Origin: Parablautia intestinalis
GTDB taxonomy: Bacteria; Bacillota; Clostridia; Lachnospirales; Lachnospiraceae
DNA: 64,000 nucleotides
NCBI GenBank assembly: GCA_003612395.1
Contig: RAYQ01000002.1
Span: 1-64,000 of the forward strand
Reading direction: 5' to 3'
Each line of letters opens with the position of its first letter. The stretch's first letter is position 1. A program made the translations under genes and the position numbers. Below the pieces are notes generated by a model. The model made no database searches. It had not been told where the DNA came from and saw only the letters and a program-made list of their open reading frames with translations. This document shows, piece by piece, positions 16,951 through 25,433 of the stretch.

Positions 16951-18957
16951 ATGGAAAAGCTTCTTTTTGGAGCAGCTTATTATGATGAGTACATGCCCGG
17001 TGAGCGGCTTATGCAGGACGTGGCTATGATGAAAAAAGCAGGGATTAATGTGGTAAGGATTGCGGAATCCACATGGAGCACCTGCGAGCCCCAGGAGGGC
17101 GTGTTTGATTTTTCCCATGTGGAGAGGGTAATGGATGCTATGGAGGAGGCGGGAATTTCCGTGATAATCGGTACACCGACTTATGCTATTCCCACCTGGA
17201 TGGTAAAGTCTTATCCGGACGTGCTTGCCACAACGGTAAATGGGCGGGGAATTTACGGGGCCCGTCAGATTATGGATATCACCCATCCGGCGTACCGGTT
17301 TTATGGAGAGAGAGTAATCCGAAAGCTTATGGAGTGTACTGCTCACAGAAAATGTGTCATTGGTTTTCAGCTGGATAATGAAACGAAGTATTACGGGACA
17401 GCCGGGAAAAATGTTCAGGAAAAATTTGTTAAATATCTGCGGAAAAAATTTGACAATGATTTGGATGCCCTGAACAAAGAATTCGGGTTGGATTACTGGA
17501 GCAACAGGATTAATGCGTGGGAGGATTTCCCGGATGTGAGGGGAACTATCAACGGAAGTCTCGGGGCGGAGTTTGAAAAATTCCAGCGTTCCCTGGTGGA
17601 CGATTTTTTAGGATGGCAGTCAGATATTGTAAAAGAGTATTGCAGGGAAGATCAGTTTATCACCCATAATTTTGATTTTGAATGGAGAGGACATTCCTAC
17701 GGCGTTCAGCCGGACGTGAACCATTATCATGCGGCGAAGGCATTAAGTATTGCCGGGGTGGATATTTATCATCCTTCACAGGAGGATTTAACCGGAATGG
17801 AGATTGCCTTCGGCGGGGATATGACAAGGTCCTTAAAGCAGGACAACTATCTTGTTCTGGAGACAGAGGCCCAGGGGTTCCCGGAATGGACGCCTTATAA
17901 AGGCCAGCTGCGCCTGCAGGCTTACAGCCATATTGCTTCCGGTGCAAACAGCGTTATGTACTGGCACTGGCATTCCCTCCATAATGCCATCGAAACCTAT
18001 TGGAAAGGGCTGCTCAGCCATGACTTTGCGGAAAATGATACTTATCTGGAAGCCTGTACCATAGGGCAGGAGTTTCAAAAGGCAGGCAGTCATCTGGTTA
18101 ACCTGAAAAAGAAAAACGAAGTGGCAATTCTTGTGAGCAATGAGGCCCTGACAGCCCTAAAGTGGTTTAAAATCGGCGCGCAGACAGGAGAGAGCATTGT
18201 TTATAACGATGTTGTGCGCTGGATATACGATACCCTTTACCAGATGAACATAGAGTGCGATTTCCTGTGGCCTGAGTCAGAAAATTTCGGGCAATACAAA
18301 ATGATTGTGGTGCCCGCTCTTTACGCCGCGCCGGACAGCCTGCTGGAAAGGCTGAATCAATATGTGGAGGACGGCGGCGTCCTGGCTGCCACCTTTAAGA
18401 GCGCCTTTACGAACGAAAATGTAAAGGTAAGCCATGAAATACAGCCCCACATTCTGCGGGAATGCCTTGGGACAAAATATCACCAGTTTACGGCGCCCAA
18501 AAACGTAGCGCTGTGTGGTGAGGCGGCGGAGGGAGCATCAGATAAAGAGGCAAAGATCTTTATGGAGATGCTGGTGCCGGAAGGAGCGCAGGTTCTTGCC
18601 TCTTACGACCACTATAACTGGAAAAAATATGCCGCTGTCACAAAGAACCGGTTTGGCAAAGGCTACGCTTTTTATCTGGGCTGCATGACAGGAAAAGAAA
18701 TTCTGGAAAAGGTGCTGGAGGACGCCTTGCAGGAGGCCGGGGCAACGATACCTGCCGAACGGTTCCCGGTGATTGTAAGAAAAGGGAAAAACGATTTGGG
18801 TAAAGACGTAAGATTTTACTTAAATTATTCTGCGAAAGAACAGAGTGTTACAAGCGCAATTCCGGCAGGGTACGATTTGCTGTCCGGCGCCGGGGTGAAA
18901 AGCGGGGATACGCTTGCCATCGATCCCTGGGGAGTTAGAATTGTTGAGGCTGAATAA
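16951..18957 (+). CDS. GH42 beta-galactosidase
   Basis: 668 residues without signal peptide, hence intracellular. The TIM barrel has the predicted acid/base Glu144 in QLDNETKYY and the probable nucleophile Glu304 in LVLETEAQ; a trimerisation domain (about 390-600) and a beta domain follow. GH42 enzymes hydrolyse beta-galactosides or, in some members, alpha-L-arabinopyranosides taken up as small oligosaccharides. The nucleophile context LETEAQ differs from the more common MEQ form. It completes the AraC/MFS/DUF1349 operon and ends at a strong hairpin. Confidence 0.92.
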   Translation: MEKLLFGAAYYDEYMPGERLMQDVAMMKKAGINVVRIAESTWSTCEPQEGVFDFSHVERVMDAMEEAGISVIIGTPTYAIPTWMVKSYPDVLATTVNGRGIYGARQIMDITHPAYRFYGERVIRKLMECTAHRKCVIGFQLDNETKYYGTAGKNVQEKFVKYLRKKFDNDLDALNKEFGLDYWSNRINAWEDFPDVRGTINGSLGAEFEKFQRSLVDDFLGWQSDIVKEYCREDQFITHNFDFEWRGHSYGVQPDVNHYHAAKALSIAGVDIYHPSQEDLTGMEIAFGGDMTRSLKQDNYLVLETEAQGFPEWTPYKGQLRLQAYSHIASGANSVMYWHWHSLHNAIETYWKGLLSHDFAENDTYLEACTIGQEFQKAGSHLVNLKKKNEVAILVSNEALTALKWFKIGAQTGESIVYNDVVRWIYDTLYQMNIECDFLWPESENFGQYKMIVVPALYAAPDSLLERLNQYVEDGGVLAATFKSAFTNENVKVSHEIQPHILRECLGTKYHQFTAPKNVALCGEAAEGASDKEAKIFMEMLVPEGAQVLASYDHYNWKKYAAVTKNRFGKGYAFYLGCMTGKEILEKVLEDALQEAGATIPAERFPVIVRKGKNDLGKDVRFYLNYSAKEQSVTSAIPAGYDLLSGAGVKSGDTLAIDPWGVRIVEAE

Positions 18958-18967
18958 TAAGCAGAAA

Positions 18968-19005
18968 GCCGGGAAACCGTATAAACAGCGGGTTTTCCGG
19001 CTTTT
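18968..19005 (+). terminator. Terminator of the GH42 operon
   Basis: GCCGGGAAACC (18968-18978) pairs with GGTTTTCCGGC (18991-19001), followed by TTTT. It lies 11 bp after the GH42 stop. Confidence 0.75.
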
Positions 19006-19133
19006 GATGTGGAGTGTGATACCTTTTTAATACCTGAATTTTTAATAGAAGTACTAAACATCAAATTTCTGTGGTAAATGGAGAAGGGAAATGGTATAAT
19101 CAGAAAAATAATATTTGTGAGGGAATTACTTAC

Positions 19134-19697
19134 ATGAGTTCTTTATTACGAACAACAAAAAATACACGGGTGTTGCCGACAGGAACAAATCAATATTTTA
19201 GAAGCGACTTTCCGGAGAGCCTGACAGATGAGGAAATCCGGTGGTTGCTGGATAATGATATAATTACGATTGTGGACTTGAGGTCGGATGAAGAGGTTGC
19301 TCAAAAGCCCTGTGGCCTTAAAGACACAGAAGGATTCAGATATTTTCATCTTCCTGTTACGGGCGGTGGCGATACGCCGAAATCACTGGAACATCTGCAT
19401 ATAGTATATCAGCAAATGATAGACGATAAAATGAAAAATATTATTGATACAATCATGAATGCAGAATCTAAAGTGTTGTATTTCTGTACGGCAGGCAAGG
19501 ATCGGACAGGTGTGGTATCTGCGCTCATTTTGAAACGTCTTGAAGTCAGTGATGAAATAATCATTGATGATTATATGAAGTCTAAAGATAATTTAATGGA
19601 TATGCTTACCGCATATGTGAATATTCATCCCGAAGTGGATATAGATATTATCATTCCGCACAGAAGTAATATTGAACGGCTGCTGAAACATTTGTAA
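19134..19697 (+). CDS. Tyrosine/dual-specificity protein phosphatase (Y_phosphatase3 type)
   Basis: 187 residues. The P-loop signature CTAGKDRTG (Cys-x5-Arg) lies near 118-126, and VDLRSDEEV near 43-51 is the upstream motif of this family (LipA/PtpB-like). Such enzymes remove phosphate from phosphotyrosine or from lipids and sugars. The ATG at 19134 is supported by GAGGG about 10 bp upstream. Stands as a single gene. Confidence 0.85.
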   Translation: MSSLLRTTKNTRVLPTGTNQYFRSDFPESLTDEEIRWLLDNDIITIVDLRSDEEVAQKPCGLKDTEGFRYFHLPVTGGGDTPKSLEHLHIVYQQMIDDKMKNIIDTIMNAESKVLYFCTAGKDRTGVVSALILKRLEVSDEIIIDDYMKSKDNLMDMLTAYVNIHPEVDIDIIIPHRSNIERLLKHL

Positions 19698-19787
19698 TCC
19701 TTCCAAACGTTTTGCCGGTGTCAGTAGCACAGGCACATCTTGTGGTACATGACAATAAGCAGGACTTATTGAACGAGGGGTATGACA

Positions 19788-20318
19788 ATGCATGATATTA
19801 AAATTAATACGGAACGTTTGTTACTGCGTCCTCTTAGAACAGCCGATGCCGAGGATGTGTTTGAGTGGGTTGGCGATGAAAGGGTAGCCAGATATATGGT
19901 TTACACGACTTATTCCGATATTGAACAGGCAAGAGAGTGGCTTGCTTTTGTGGAGAAGGATACAAGTACATATTATTTTGGCTTTGAGCGTGTTGCAGAT
20001 GGTAAGCTGATTGGCAGCGGAGATATCGGGGTTGATTCCTCAAAGGACTGCTGGGGATTCGGCTATAATTTCCGATATGACTGCTGGGGAATGGGATACG
20101 CCACAGAGGCGGTAAAGGCAATGATACACTATGCCTGTGTAAATTTTGGCGCACGGAAATTTGCTTCCTCCCATTGCGAGCCTAATCTTGCTTCAGGGAA
20201 TGTTATGAAGAAATGCGGTTTGCATTTTGTAGGATATGGAGAGTTTGAGAAGCTGGACGGAAGTATGAAAATGCGTTCAATGGAGTATGAAGGAGAAATC
20301 ACTGAGTCCGTTTTTTAG
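19788..20318 (+). CDS. GNAT N-acetyltransferase, RimJ/RimL type
   Basis: 176 residues. TERLLLRPLRTADAEDVFEW opens the protein and YDCWGMGYATEAVKAMIHYA holds the acetyl-CoA-binding motif A. Members acetylate ribosomal protein N-termini or small amines; the substrate here is unknown. GAGGGG at 19775-19780 places the start at 19788 rather than the ATG 6 bp earlier. Confidence 0.87.
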   Translation: MHDIKINTERLLLRPLRTADAEDVFEWVGDERVARYMVYTTYSDIEQAREWLAFVEKDTSTYYFGFERVADGKLIGSGDIGVDSSKDCWGFGYNFRYDCWGMGYATEAVKAMIHYACVNFGARKFASSHCEPNLASGNVMKKCGLHFVGYGEFEKLDGSMKMRSMEYEGEITESVF

Positions 20319-20380
20319 GACACATATTCTGCTATCCTTTTCTTATAGGAAAACCAACCATAGGAAAGGAGCAAAAGGGT

Positions 20381-20527
20381 ATGAGAATCATGAGCAGGGA
20401 ATCGTCAAATATGGTTTATTACAGGGCGGCCAAGAAGCGGGAGGAGAGGCGGGGCGCTAACAGGCTGGACAGCCTGTTCCTGTTTTTAGAAAATCAGGAG
20501 GGAATAAAACAGCTGTCCTGCCGCTGA
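20381..20527 (+). CDS. Small basic/charged protein, 48 residues, unknown
   Basis: An open frame with a good ribosome binding site (GGAAAGGAG about 10 bp upstream). The product starts MRIMSRESSNMVYYRAAKKR, then a run of Arg/Glu and an amphipathic C-terminal helix (RLDSLFLFLENQEGIKQLS). A perfect hairpin follows the stop. I do not recognise it. It sits next to the 3' end of the DHH/KAP pair, which runs the other way. Confidence 0.5.
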   Translation: MRIMSRESSNMVYYRAAKKREERRGANRLDSLFLFLENQEGIKQLSCR

Positions 20528-20551
20528 CAGGGGATTAAGGCTAATCCCCTG
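20528..20551. terminator. Hairpin between the small gene and the DHH gene
   Basis: CAGGGGATTA (20528-20537) pairs with TAATCCCCTG (20542-20551), 10 bp perfect with a 4-nt loop. No T tract follows. Its place between convergent units suggests termination or mRNA end protection. Confidence 0.5.
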
Positions 20552-20589
20552 GAGCGGGAAGTTTGCAAACAAAAGACTGAAAAGACTGT

Positions 20590-21561
20590 CTATGTATCTG
20601 ACATAGCGTTCAAAAACAAGTCCCGGATGCGTTCTTTGGGATAGTTCCCTAACTTCGGTATGCTCTCCCTGGTGATGAAGCCGCCGCCCATAGTGGCATG
20701 TCCACCCCCGCTGCCTATGTCCGCTAACGCCTCGTGGAGCAGATTGCCGGCATGGATATCCGGATCCTCCGAGCGGACAGACAGCTTAATGCCGTCCTCC
20801 CGAAAAGAAGCCACGATGGCTACCTCCACTTCAATCAATGCGAGGATAAAGTCGGACAGGATTGCAACCAGTGCATCCGGACAGGAGAAGGGGACGCAGG
20901 ATACCCCTATTTTATCATACAGTTCTATATTTTCTATGGCCGCGCCGTAGGCTTTCAGATCGCTGAACTCCATGTTGTTGCGCTCCAGGTCAGAGAGCAT
21001 ATCCGGGTCACAGTATGGGAACAGAAAACCGATCATGTCTACATCCAGCGCCGTGACGCCGCGGGTGAGATTCAAAGTATCCATCTTGATCCCATAAAGG
21101 AGCGCCGTGGCTGTGTCATTGTCCGGCTTATTCCCCGACAGGGAATAGTACTCCGCAATCAGCGCGGCGCAGGCTCCGGTAATGCGGATATCCTGATACC
21201 GGTACTTAATCGGGACAAAAGTTGGATGATGATCGATACAGGCGACTTCGTCTCCGATAAAATCCGTCACATTTCCCGCGTGCTTTTGCGTATCCACACA
21301 GATGATGCGATCCGTTTCCTTCATTTGCGCTTTAAGACTCTCATAGGGCGCCATGTCGATGTGAAAGGCATCCAGCATTTTGGAGGCGCTGAGCTTGTCG
21401 ATTCTTCCATCATAGCACAATTTTGACTCCACTTTGTAAAGCGCAAGGAGCCTTTGCAATCCGAAGGCAGAAGCAATAGCGTCCGGGTCGGGGAAATTGT
21501 GAGTCTGAATATAGACCGGATAGCCCTGGCAGAGCGCAACCAAATCATCTAATTTACACAT
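20590..21561 (-). CDS. DHH-family phosphoesterase (DHH plus DHHA1 domains)
   Basis: 323 residues. Motif I is HNFPDPDAIASAF, a DPDA variant of the usual DxDA; motif III is DHHPT; the C-terminal substrate loop is GGGHATMGGGF. These are manganese-dependent phosphodiesterases of the NrnA/GdpP superfamily acting on short RNA, pAp or cyclic dinucleotides. There is no membrane, PAS or GGDEF part, so it is not GdpP. AAGGAGG is 9 bp before the ATG at 21561. The KAP-like gene ends 38 bp upstream on the same strand, so the two are probably one operon. Confidence 0.85.
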   Translation of the reverse strand: MCKLDDLVALCQGYPVYIQTHNFPDPDAIASAFGLQRLLALYKVESKLCYDGRIDKLSASKMLDAFHIDMAPYESLKAQMKETDRIICVDTQKHAGNVTDFIGDEVACIDHHPTFVPIKYRYQDIRITGACAALIAEYYSLSGNKPDNDTATALLYGIKMDTLNLTRGVTALDVDMIGFLFPYCDPDMLSDLERNNMEFSDLKAYGAAIENIELYDKIGVSCVPFSCPDALVAILSDFILALIEVEVAIVASFREDGIKLSVRSEDPDIHAGNLLHEALADIGSGGGHATMGGGFITRESIPKLGNYPKERIRDLFLNAMSDT

Positions 21562-21599
21562 GATACCATTTCCTCCTTGTTGGTTTAAAGTTCTATGGT

Positions 21600-24254
21600 T
21601 TACCTTGCGGTAATGCTTGAAAATTCCAGAACCCGGGCAAACATACCGCATTCTGACAGGGATATGCCGCCGTCATGGTCAGCGTTGATAATATCAGTAA
21701 ACACCCGGGCAAATTCACAAAAGCCGTCCTTTTCTTCTTCCCCCAGATCGCAGCGGGCAACGATATCTGATTCCCTGAGGCAGAGCCCTGAAAGCATATC
21801 AGGTGTTATAGAGGCTTTGATCCGCACAAGCTGCTCGTATACCTTGAGAAATCTCATCTGCATGCAGAGCAGGCCAAAGAGAATGAGCCGGTTATGCCTG
21901 TCCTCATAGATTTCCCTGTCAGCCAATGTTTTGAGCAGCTGAAAGGAATCAAACAGATGGTCAATGCTTTCCGGTTTACTGCCTATGGAACTTGCAAGGA
22001 GACTGCAGTAAAGTCCTGTCTCCGAGTCGTCAGCAGCCATCTCAATGTGCTCTAACTTATTTTTTACACAGTTTTCCAGCTGAAAATCAGAGGCAGGCGG
22101 CCGGAAAGATATGCGGAATATTTTGTTGAAAAAGGTTTTCCCATCGTTCTCGTCCTGACCGTAACGCTCTTTTATTCCGCGGATGACAGACGCATAATCT
22201 ATGGCGATAACGAATACACATTTCTCACAGCCTAAGAAGTATTCCAGGGCCTCCAGGATTCCCACCGCTTTTGCAGGGGCAAGGCTGTCCAGTCCATCCA
22301 AAAGGACGACAACCCTGTTTTTTTCTCCGCCGCATTTTTTCTTTACCAGATCGGAAAAGGTTTTGAGCAGGTCTTCTAAGGGGTCAGCCGGATTATCTTT
22401 GGAAAATGCATCGATCAAAAGCTGCCCGTCTGAATTTCCCTGAGAGATCAGTGTGACCGCAAGGCTGATAAAAGCCTTGCCGAATTTGGCCGCCCGTCCA
22501 TCGTTTGCACCGCCCAGCCGGCTGACAAGGCAGGCGCCTATAAACAGGGGAAGCTTTTCCCCCAGGTCTGGCCGGGAAAGCTGTCTGCCGTGAAGCCGGA
22601 TCAAATTGCTTCCATACTGTGCCGCCAGGTTTTTTTCAAGCATTTGCATTCCTTCGCCGCTTTCGGAGCTTCCCTGGAATGCAATTACCCAGGGCGTTTG
22701 GCAGGCATGGATATACCCGGTTGTGCGCCGTATGTATTTGTAAATGTCAGAAACATTCTCATTTTCAGCTGAAGCCGTAAAAAGTGCGGTATCGGAGGAG
22801 TCCGGTATCTGAGCATCCATGTCATCAGGTGCGCTTGACGGTGTTTCTTTTGCTGAAATCCCCGGTGCAGGCGGTGCCGGTATCACCCGTTCACATTCCG
22901 GGCAGTTTTTCGCCAGATAGTCCATCAGCCCGGCAGCTTCGGCGGCATATTGGGCGTACTTGGGACTCGTCCTGCTCATGCCTAGCGGGAAGTCACCAAA
23001 ACGGACCGTCTCTACCTGCTGGCCCTGCCCGGTACGAATGGTCAGCAGCATATCTGTCGAACGGATTGTTTCTTCCGTGTCTGCCGTCCCCTGCCTGCCC
23101 GCTGCTTTATTTGCAATGGCCTTGCTGCCCAGCCGGATACCGGAAATCATGGGATTAAGTCCGGCAGGCTCATCCTGCTGGCATTTGACGATATTTTCAA
23201 GGGAATACTCCTGTGTAATTACAGCCCCGCCCTGACGGATAATATGGAAGACGCCGCGCTCTTTATTAATTTCAATCCGCTCTGCCAGGCCAAAAGCTAA
23301 TGAAAACCCTTCTGTCCGCTTTCTGACATAAGGCAGGATAGCCTTTTTCACAAAGGATAGTATCTCATTTTGTTCGTCTGTGTCTACACCAAACACTTTT
23401 GTCGAACCATCCACCAGGCAAAGCTCCAGCATCTCTGAATACAGGCCGGCAGTCCTGACATCTTTGAACATGGTAGAAACTGTCCGCCCCGAATGGGCCG
23501 TAAATTCCACCCGATCCTCATAAATATTTAGAGTTCCGCTTTCCTGATTGAAATTGCTGAGGAAAGAGTAGTAAATTCCCTTTGCCAGAAGCTCCGCCTT
23601 GCGCTTTGCAAGATAAGGTTCAAGCGCTTTTTTGATAAAAGGAAGGACATCATCCCGGGATTCTTTATCCAGTGCAAAAGTTCTCGTTCCCCCATCGAAC
23701 AGTGAAAATTCCAGGGAGCCTGCATACAGGGAAACAGATTTGACATCCTGAAAAGACAGGGTTTCCTTTTTGCCGGATTTAGCATGAAATTCTACTTTAT
23801 CGTCTGAAATGTTGAGAATACCGCCGGTTATCCCCATACTGCTGACGAGGGAGTATTTAATGCCCTGCGCCAAAAGACGTTCTTTCCTTGCCTCAATATA
23901 GGGTCTGACAGCCTGCTCAATATACAGGAAAACTTCGTGGATATTTTTTGAGGTTGCGGCGCAGGATTCCGTACGGCCATCCTCTGTGACAAAAAGGACG
24001 GCCGGGGTAGGAAGTACCCGTTTTCTCACCGCCACAAGAGAATCGTAATTGAAAACTGTTTTTTGGGCGCTGCTGGTACTGAATTCCACCCTGTCACGAT
24101 ATACAGCCAGCCTGCCGGCTTTCAGCAGGCCCCTGACCTCGGTCAGAAAGAGCGGTTCATCCGCCTCCTGGCTTTTGGCGGCGGCCTTTTCTCCGCAATA
24201 AGGACAGAAGGTAACGCCCTCCGGCAGGTTCTGTCCGCACTTTGTACATTGCAT
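21600..24254 (-). CDS. Zinc-ribbon/tandem-repeat protein with a degenerate KAP-type P-loop NTPase domain
   Basis: 884 residues. A zinc ribbon (Cys3, Cys6, Cys17, Cys20) is followed by three tandem repeats of about 90 residues (about 44-132, 133-228, 229-315). Each has a core like GxLNIxxDxVEFxxxSG, resembling PH/GRAM beta folds, and ends in a helix with KRKAELLA-like residues. The C-terminal half resembles KAP NTPases: Walker B VVVLLDGLDSL (Asp653) is good, but the Walker A position reads GSSESGEG (528-535) with no lysine. No clear transmembrane pair. KAP proteins act at membranes and in some anti-phage systems; function here is unknown. AAAGGAG lies 11 bp before the start. The DHH phosphoesterase follows. 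Confidence 0.7.
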   Translation of the reverse strand: MQCTKCGQNLPEGVTFCPYCGEKAAAKSQEADEPLFLTEVRGLLKAGRLAVYRDRVEFSTSSAQKTVFNYDSLVAVRKRVLPTPAVLFVTEDGRTESCAATSKNIHEVFLYIEQAVRPYIEARKERLLAQGIKYSLVSSMGITGGILNISDDKVEFHAKSGKKETLSFQDVKSVSLYAGSLEFSLFDGGTRTFALDKESRDDVLPFIKKALEPYLAKRKAELLAKGIYYSFLSNFNQESGTLNIYEDRVEFTAHSGRTVSTMFKDVRTAGLYSEMLELCLVDGSTKVFGVDTDEQNEILSFVKKAILPYVRKRTEGFSLAFGLAERIEINKERGVFHIIRQGGAVITQEYSLENIVKCQQDEPAGLNPMISGIRLGSKAIANKAAGRQGTADTEETIRSTDMLLTIRTGQGQQVETVRFGDFPLGMSRTSPKYAQYAAEAAGLMDYLAKNCPECERVIPAPPAPGISAKETPSSAPDDMDAQIPDSSDTALFTASAENENVSDIYKYIRRTTGYIHACQTPWVIAFQGSSESGEGMQMLEKNLAAQYGSNLIRLHGRQLSRPDLGEKLPLFIGACLVSRLGGANDGRAAKFGKAFISLAVTLISQGNSDGQLLIDAFSKDNPADPLEDLLKTFSDLVKKKCGGEKNRVVVLLDGLDSLAPAKAVGILEALEYFLGCEKCVFVIAIDYASVIRGIKERYGQDENDGKTFFNKIFRISFRPPASDFQLENCVKNKLEHIEMAADDSETGLYCSLLASSIGSKPESIDHLFDSFQLLKTLADREIYEDRHNRLILFGLLCMQMRFLKVYEQLVRIKASITPDMLSGLCLRESDIVARCDLGEEEKDGFCEFARVFTDIINADHDGGISLSECGMFARVLEFSSITAR

Positions 24255-24487
24255 AGCGAGTTGTTCTCCTTTCTTCATTCCACTGAATCCCCTGTTGTTT
24301 CCGCGGGCAATGAGTAGGGCGGACATGAAGCGTCCATCGGACTCATTTGTTGCTATAATGTAAATATTATAATGTAAACCGGATAGGTTTGCAAGATGAC
24401 CGCTTTGTTTATCAGCCTTCTTCCTTTACATTTTCTTTTGCGCCCCATGATATACCTGAAAAATTTGTTACCAGGACTGGAAAAGGG

Positions 24488-24515
24488 TTGACAGGAAGCA
24501 ATTCTTCCTTATAAT
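24488..24515 (+). promoter_or_regulatory. Consensus promoter of the metal-efflux operon
   Basis: TTGACA (24488-24493), 16-bp spacer, TATAAT (24510-24515), both hexamers perfect. Predicted transcription starts near 24522, inside the ArsR-type operator. Confidence 0.85.
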
Positions 24516-24524
24516 ATAAACATA

Positions 24525-24538
24525 TGAACAGTTGTTCA
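24525..24538. promoter_or_regulatory. SmtB/CadC-type 12-2-12 operator
   Basis: TGAACA-GT-TGTTCA, perfect arms with a 2-bp centre, extended by AT-rich flanks. It closely resembles the known ArsR/SmtB family operator core (ATGAACA..TGTTCAT). It directly follows the -10 box, so the bound regulator would block transcription until metal releases it. Confidence 0.85.
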
Positions 24539-24569
24539 AATGACGAATAATCTAAAGGTGGGTGATGAA

Positions 24570-24929
24570 TTGGCGATTAACGATGTGGAATGCTGTGATA
24601 CGTTTCAGACACACGAGGAGCTTCTTAAGGTAGTCCATGCCAAGATGCCGGACGAGGATATGCTTTACGATATGGCCGAGCTCTTTAAAGTATTTGGCGA
24701 TTCCACCAGAATAAGAATTCTGTATGTGCTTTTCGAGGCGGAGGTATGTGTGTGTGATTTGGCCCAGGCCCTTAATATGACCCAGTCTGCGATATCCCAC
24801 CAGCTTAAAATTTTAAAGCAGGCAAAGCTGGTAAAGAGCAGACGGGAAGGCAAATCGGTTTTTTATTCCCTGGCGGACGGTCATGTGAGGACGATTATAG
24901 CCCAGGGATTGGAACACATTGAAGAATAG
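24570..24929 (+). CDS. ArsR/SmtB-family metal sensor (CadC-like) with alpha3N and alpha5 sites
   Basis: A winged-helix repressor of about 119 residues. Before and in helix alpha3 it has CC (VECCD) and CVC (EVCVCDLAQ), the CadC-type alpha3N site. The C-terminal helix has the full alpha5 pattern Asp-x-His-x10-His-x2-Glu (DGHVRTII...EHIEE), a zinc site of SmtB/CzrA. The recognition helix is TQSAISHQLKILKQA. A TTG start at 24570 is chosen because AAGGTGG is 8 bp upstream, while the ATG at 24540 lies inside the operator with no ribosome binding site. It heads the HMA/ATPase operon and should release on Cd, Zn or Pb. Confidence 0.88.
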   Translation: MAINDVECCDTFQTHEELLKVVHAKMPDEDMLYDMAELFKVFGDSTRIRILYVLFEAEVCVCDLAQALNMTQSAISHQLKILKQAKLVKSRREGKSVFYSLADGHVRTIIAQGLEHIEE

Positions 24930-24965
24930 GAAAAGAATTTGTAACGATTCGGAATGGAGGGAAAA

Positions 24966-25184
24966 ATGAAAAGAAAATTTAAACTGGAAGATTTAGACTG
25001 TGCAAACTGTGCTGCAAAGATGGAGGAGGCTATTAAAAAAATTGATGGCGTAAATGATGCTAATGTAAGCTTTCTGGCACAGAAGATGACAATTGACGGG
25101 CAGGATGAAAAGTTTGACGAGATTATGAAAGAAGTGGTAAAGGTCTGCGCGAAGGTGGAGCCCGACTGCAGAATACTTCTATAA
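24966..25184 (+). CDS. Free-standing HMA heavy-metal-binding domain protein
   Basis: 72 residues with the ferredoxin-like HMA fold and the CxxC metal motif in LEDLDCANCAAKMEEAI. The ATG at 24966 has GGAGGG 5 bp upstream. P1B ATPases usually carry such a domain at their own N-terminus; here the ATPase lacks it, so this protein probably delivers or senses metal for the pump in trans. Located 36 bp after the sensor gene. Confidence 0.88.
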   Translation: MKRKFKLEDLDCANCAAKMEEAIKKIDGVNDANVSFLAQKMTIDGQDEKFDEIMKEVVKVCAKVEPDCRILL

Positions 25185-25433
25185 AGCAGACAGTCTTAAT
25201 GCGAAAGCGTAAGAGTATCGGATGCCGCGGCATTTTGCGGGATAAAAAGGGTTCACTGAATTAAGAAAATATATTTGTGACTACATCGTGCAACTTTGCT
25301 TATAAGTGTGAAAAGAGATGAAAATTTTCTCTTTAACATAAGGACAGCTTGCGGAGAGTGCTGGCTGTTGTTATGGGCTTTAGCCTGTTGAGCATGGCGG
25401 AAAGTGGAAAACGGAGCAGAAATGAGGGGTATT

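Noticed and set aside
20734-21426. 230-codon plus-strand frame opposite the DHH gene
   Set aside because: The minus-strand gene has clear catalytic motifs and a ribosome binding site; the opposite frame has neither.
24340-24380. Direct repeat TATAATGTAAA as a regulatory array before the KAP-like gene
   Set aside because: There are only two copies, AT-rich and within a possible minus-strand promoter; no clear period or dyad.
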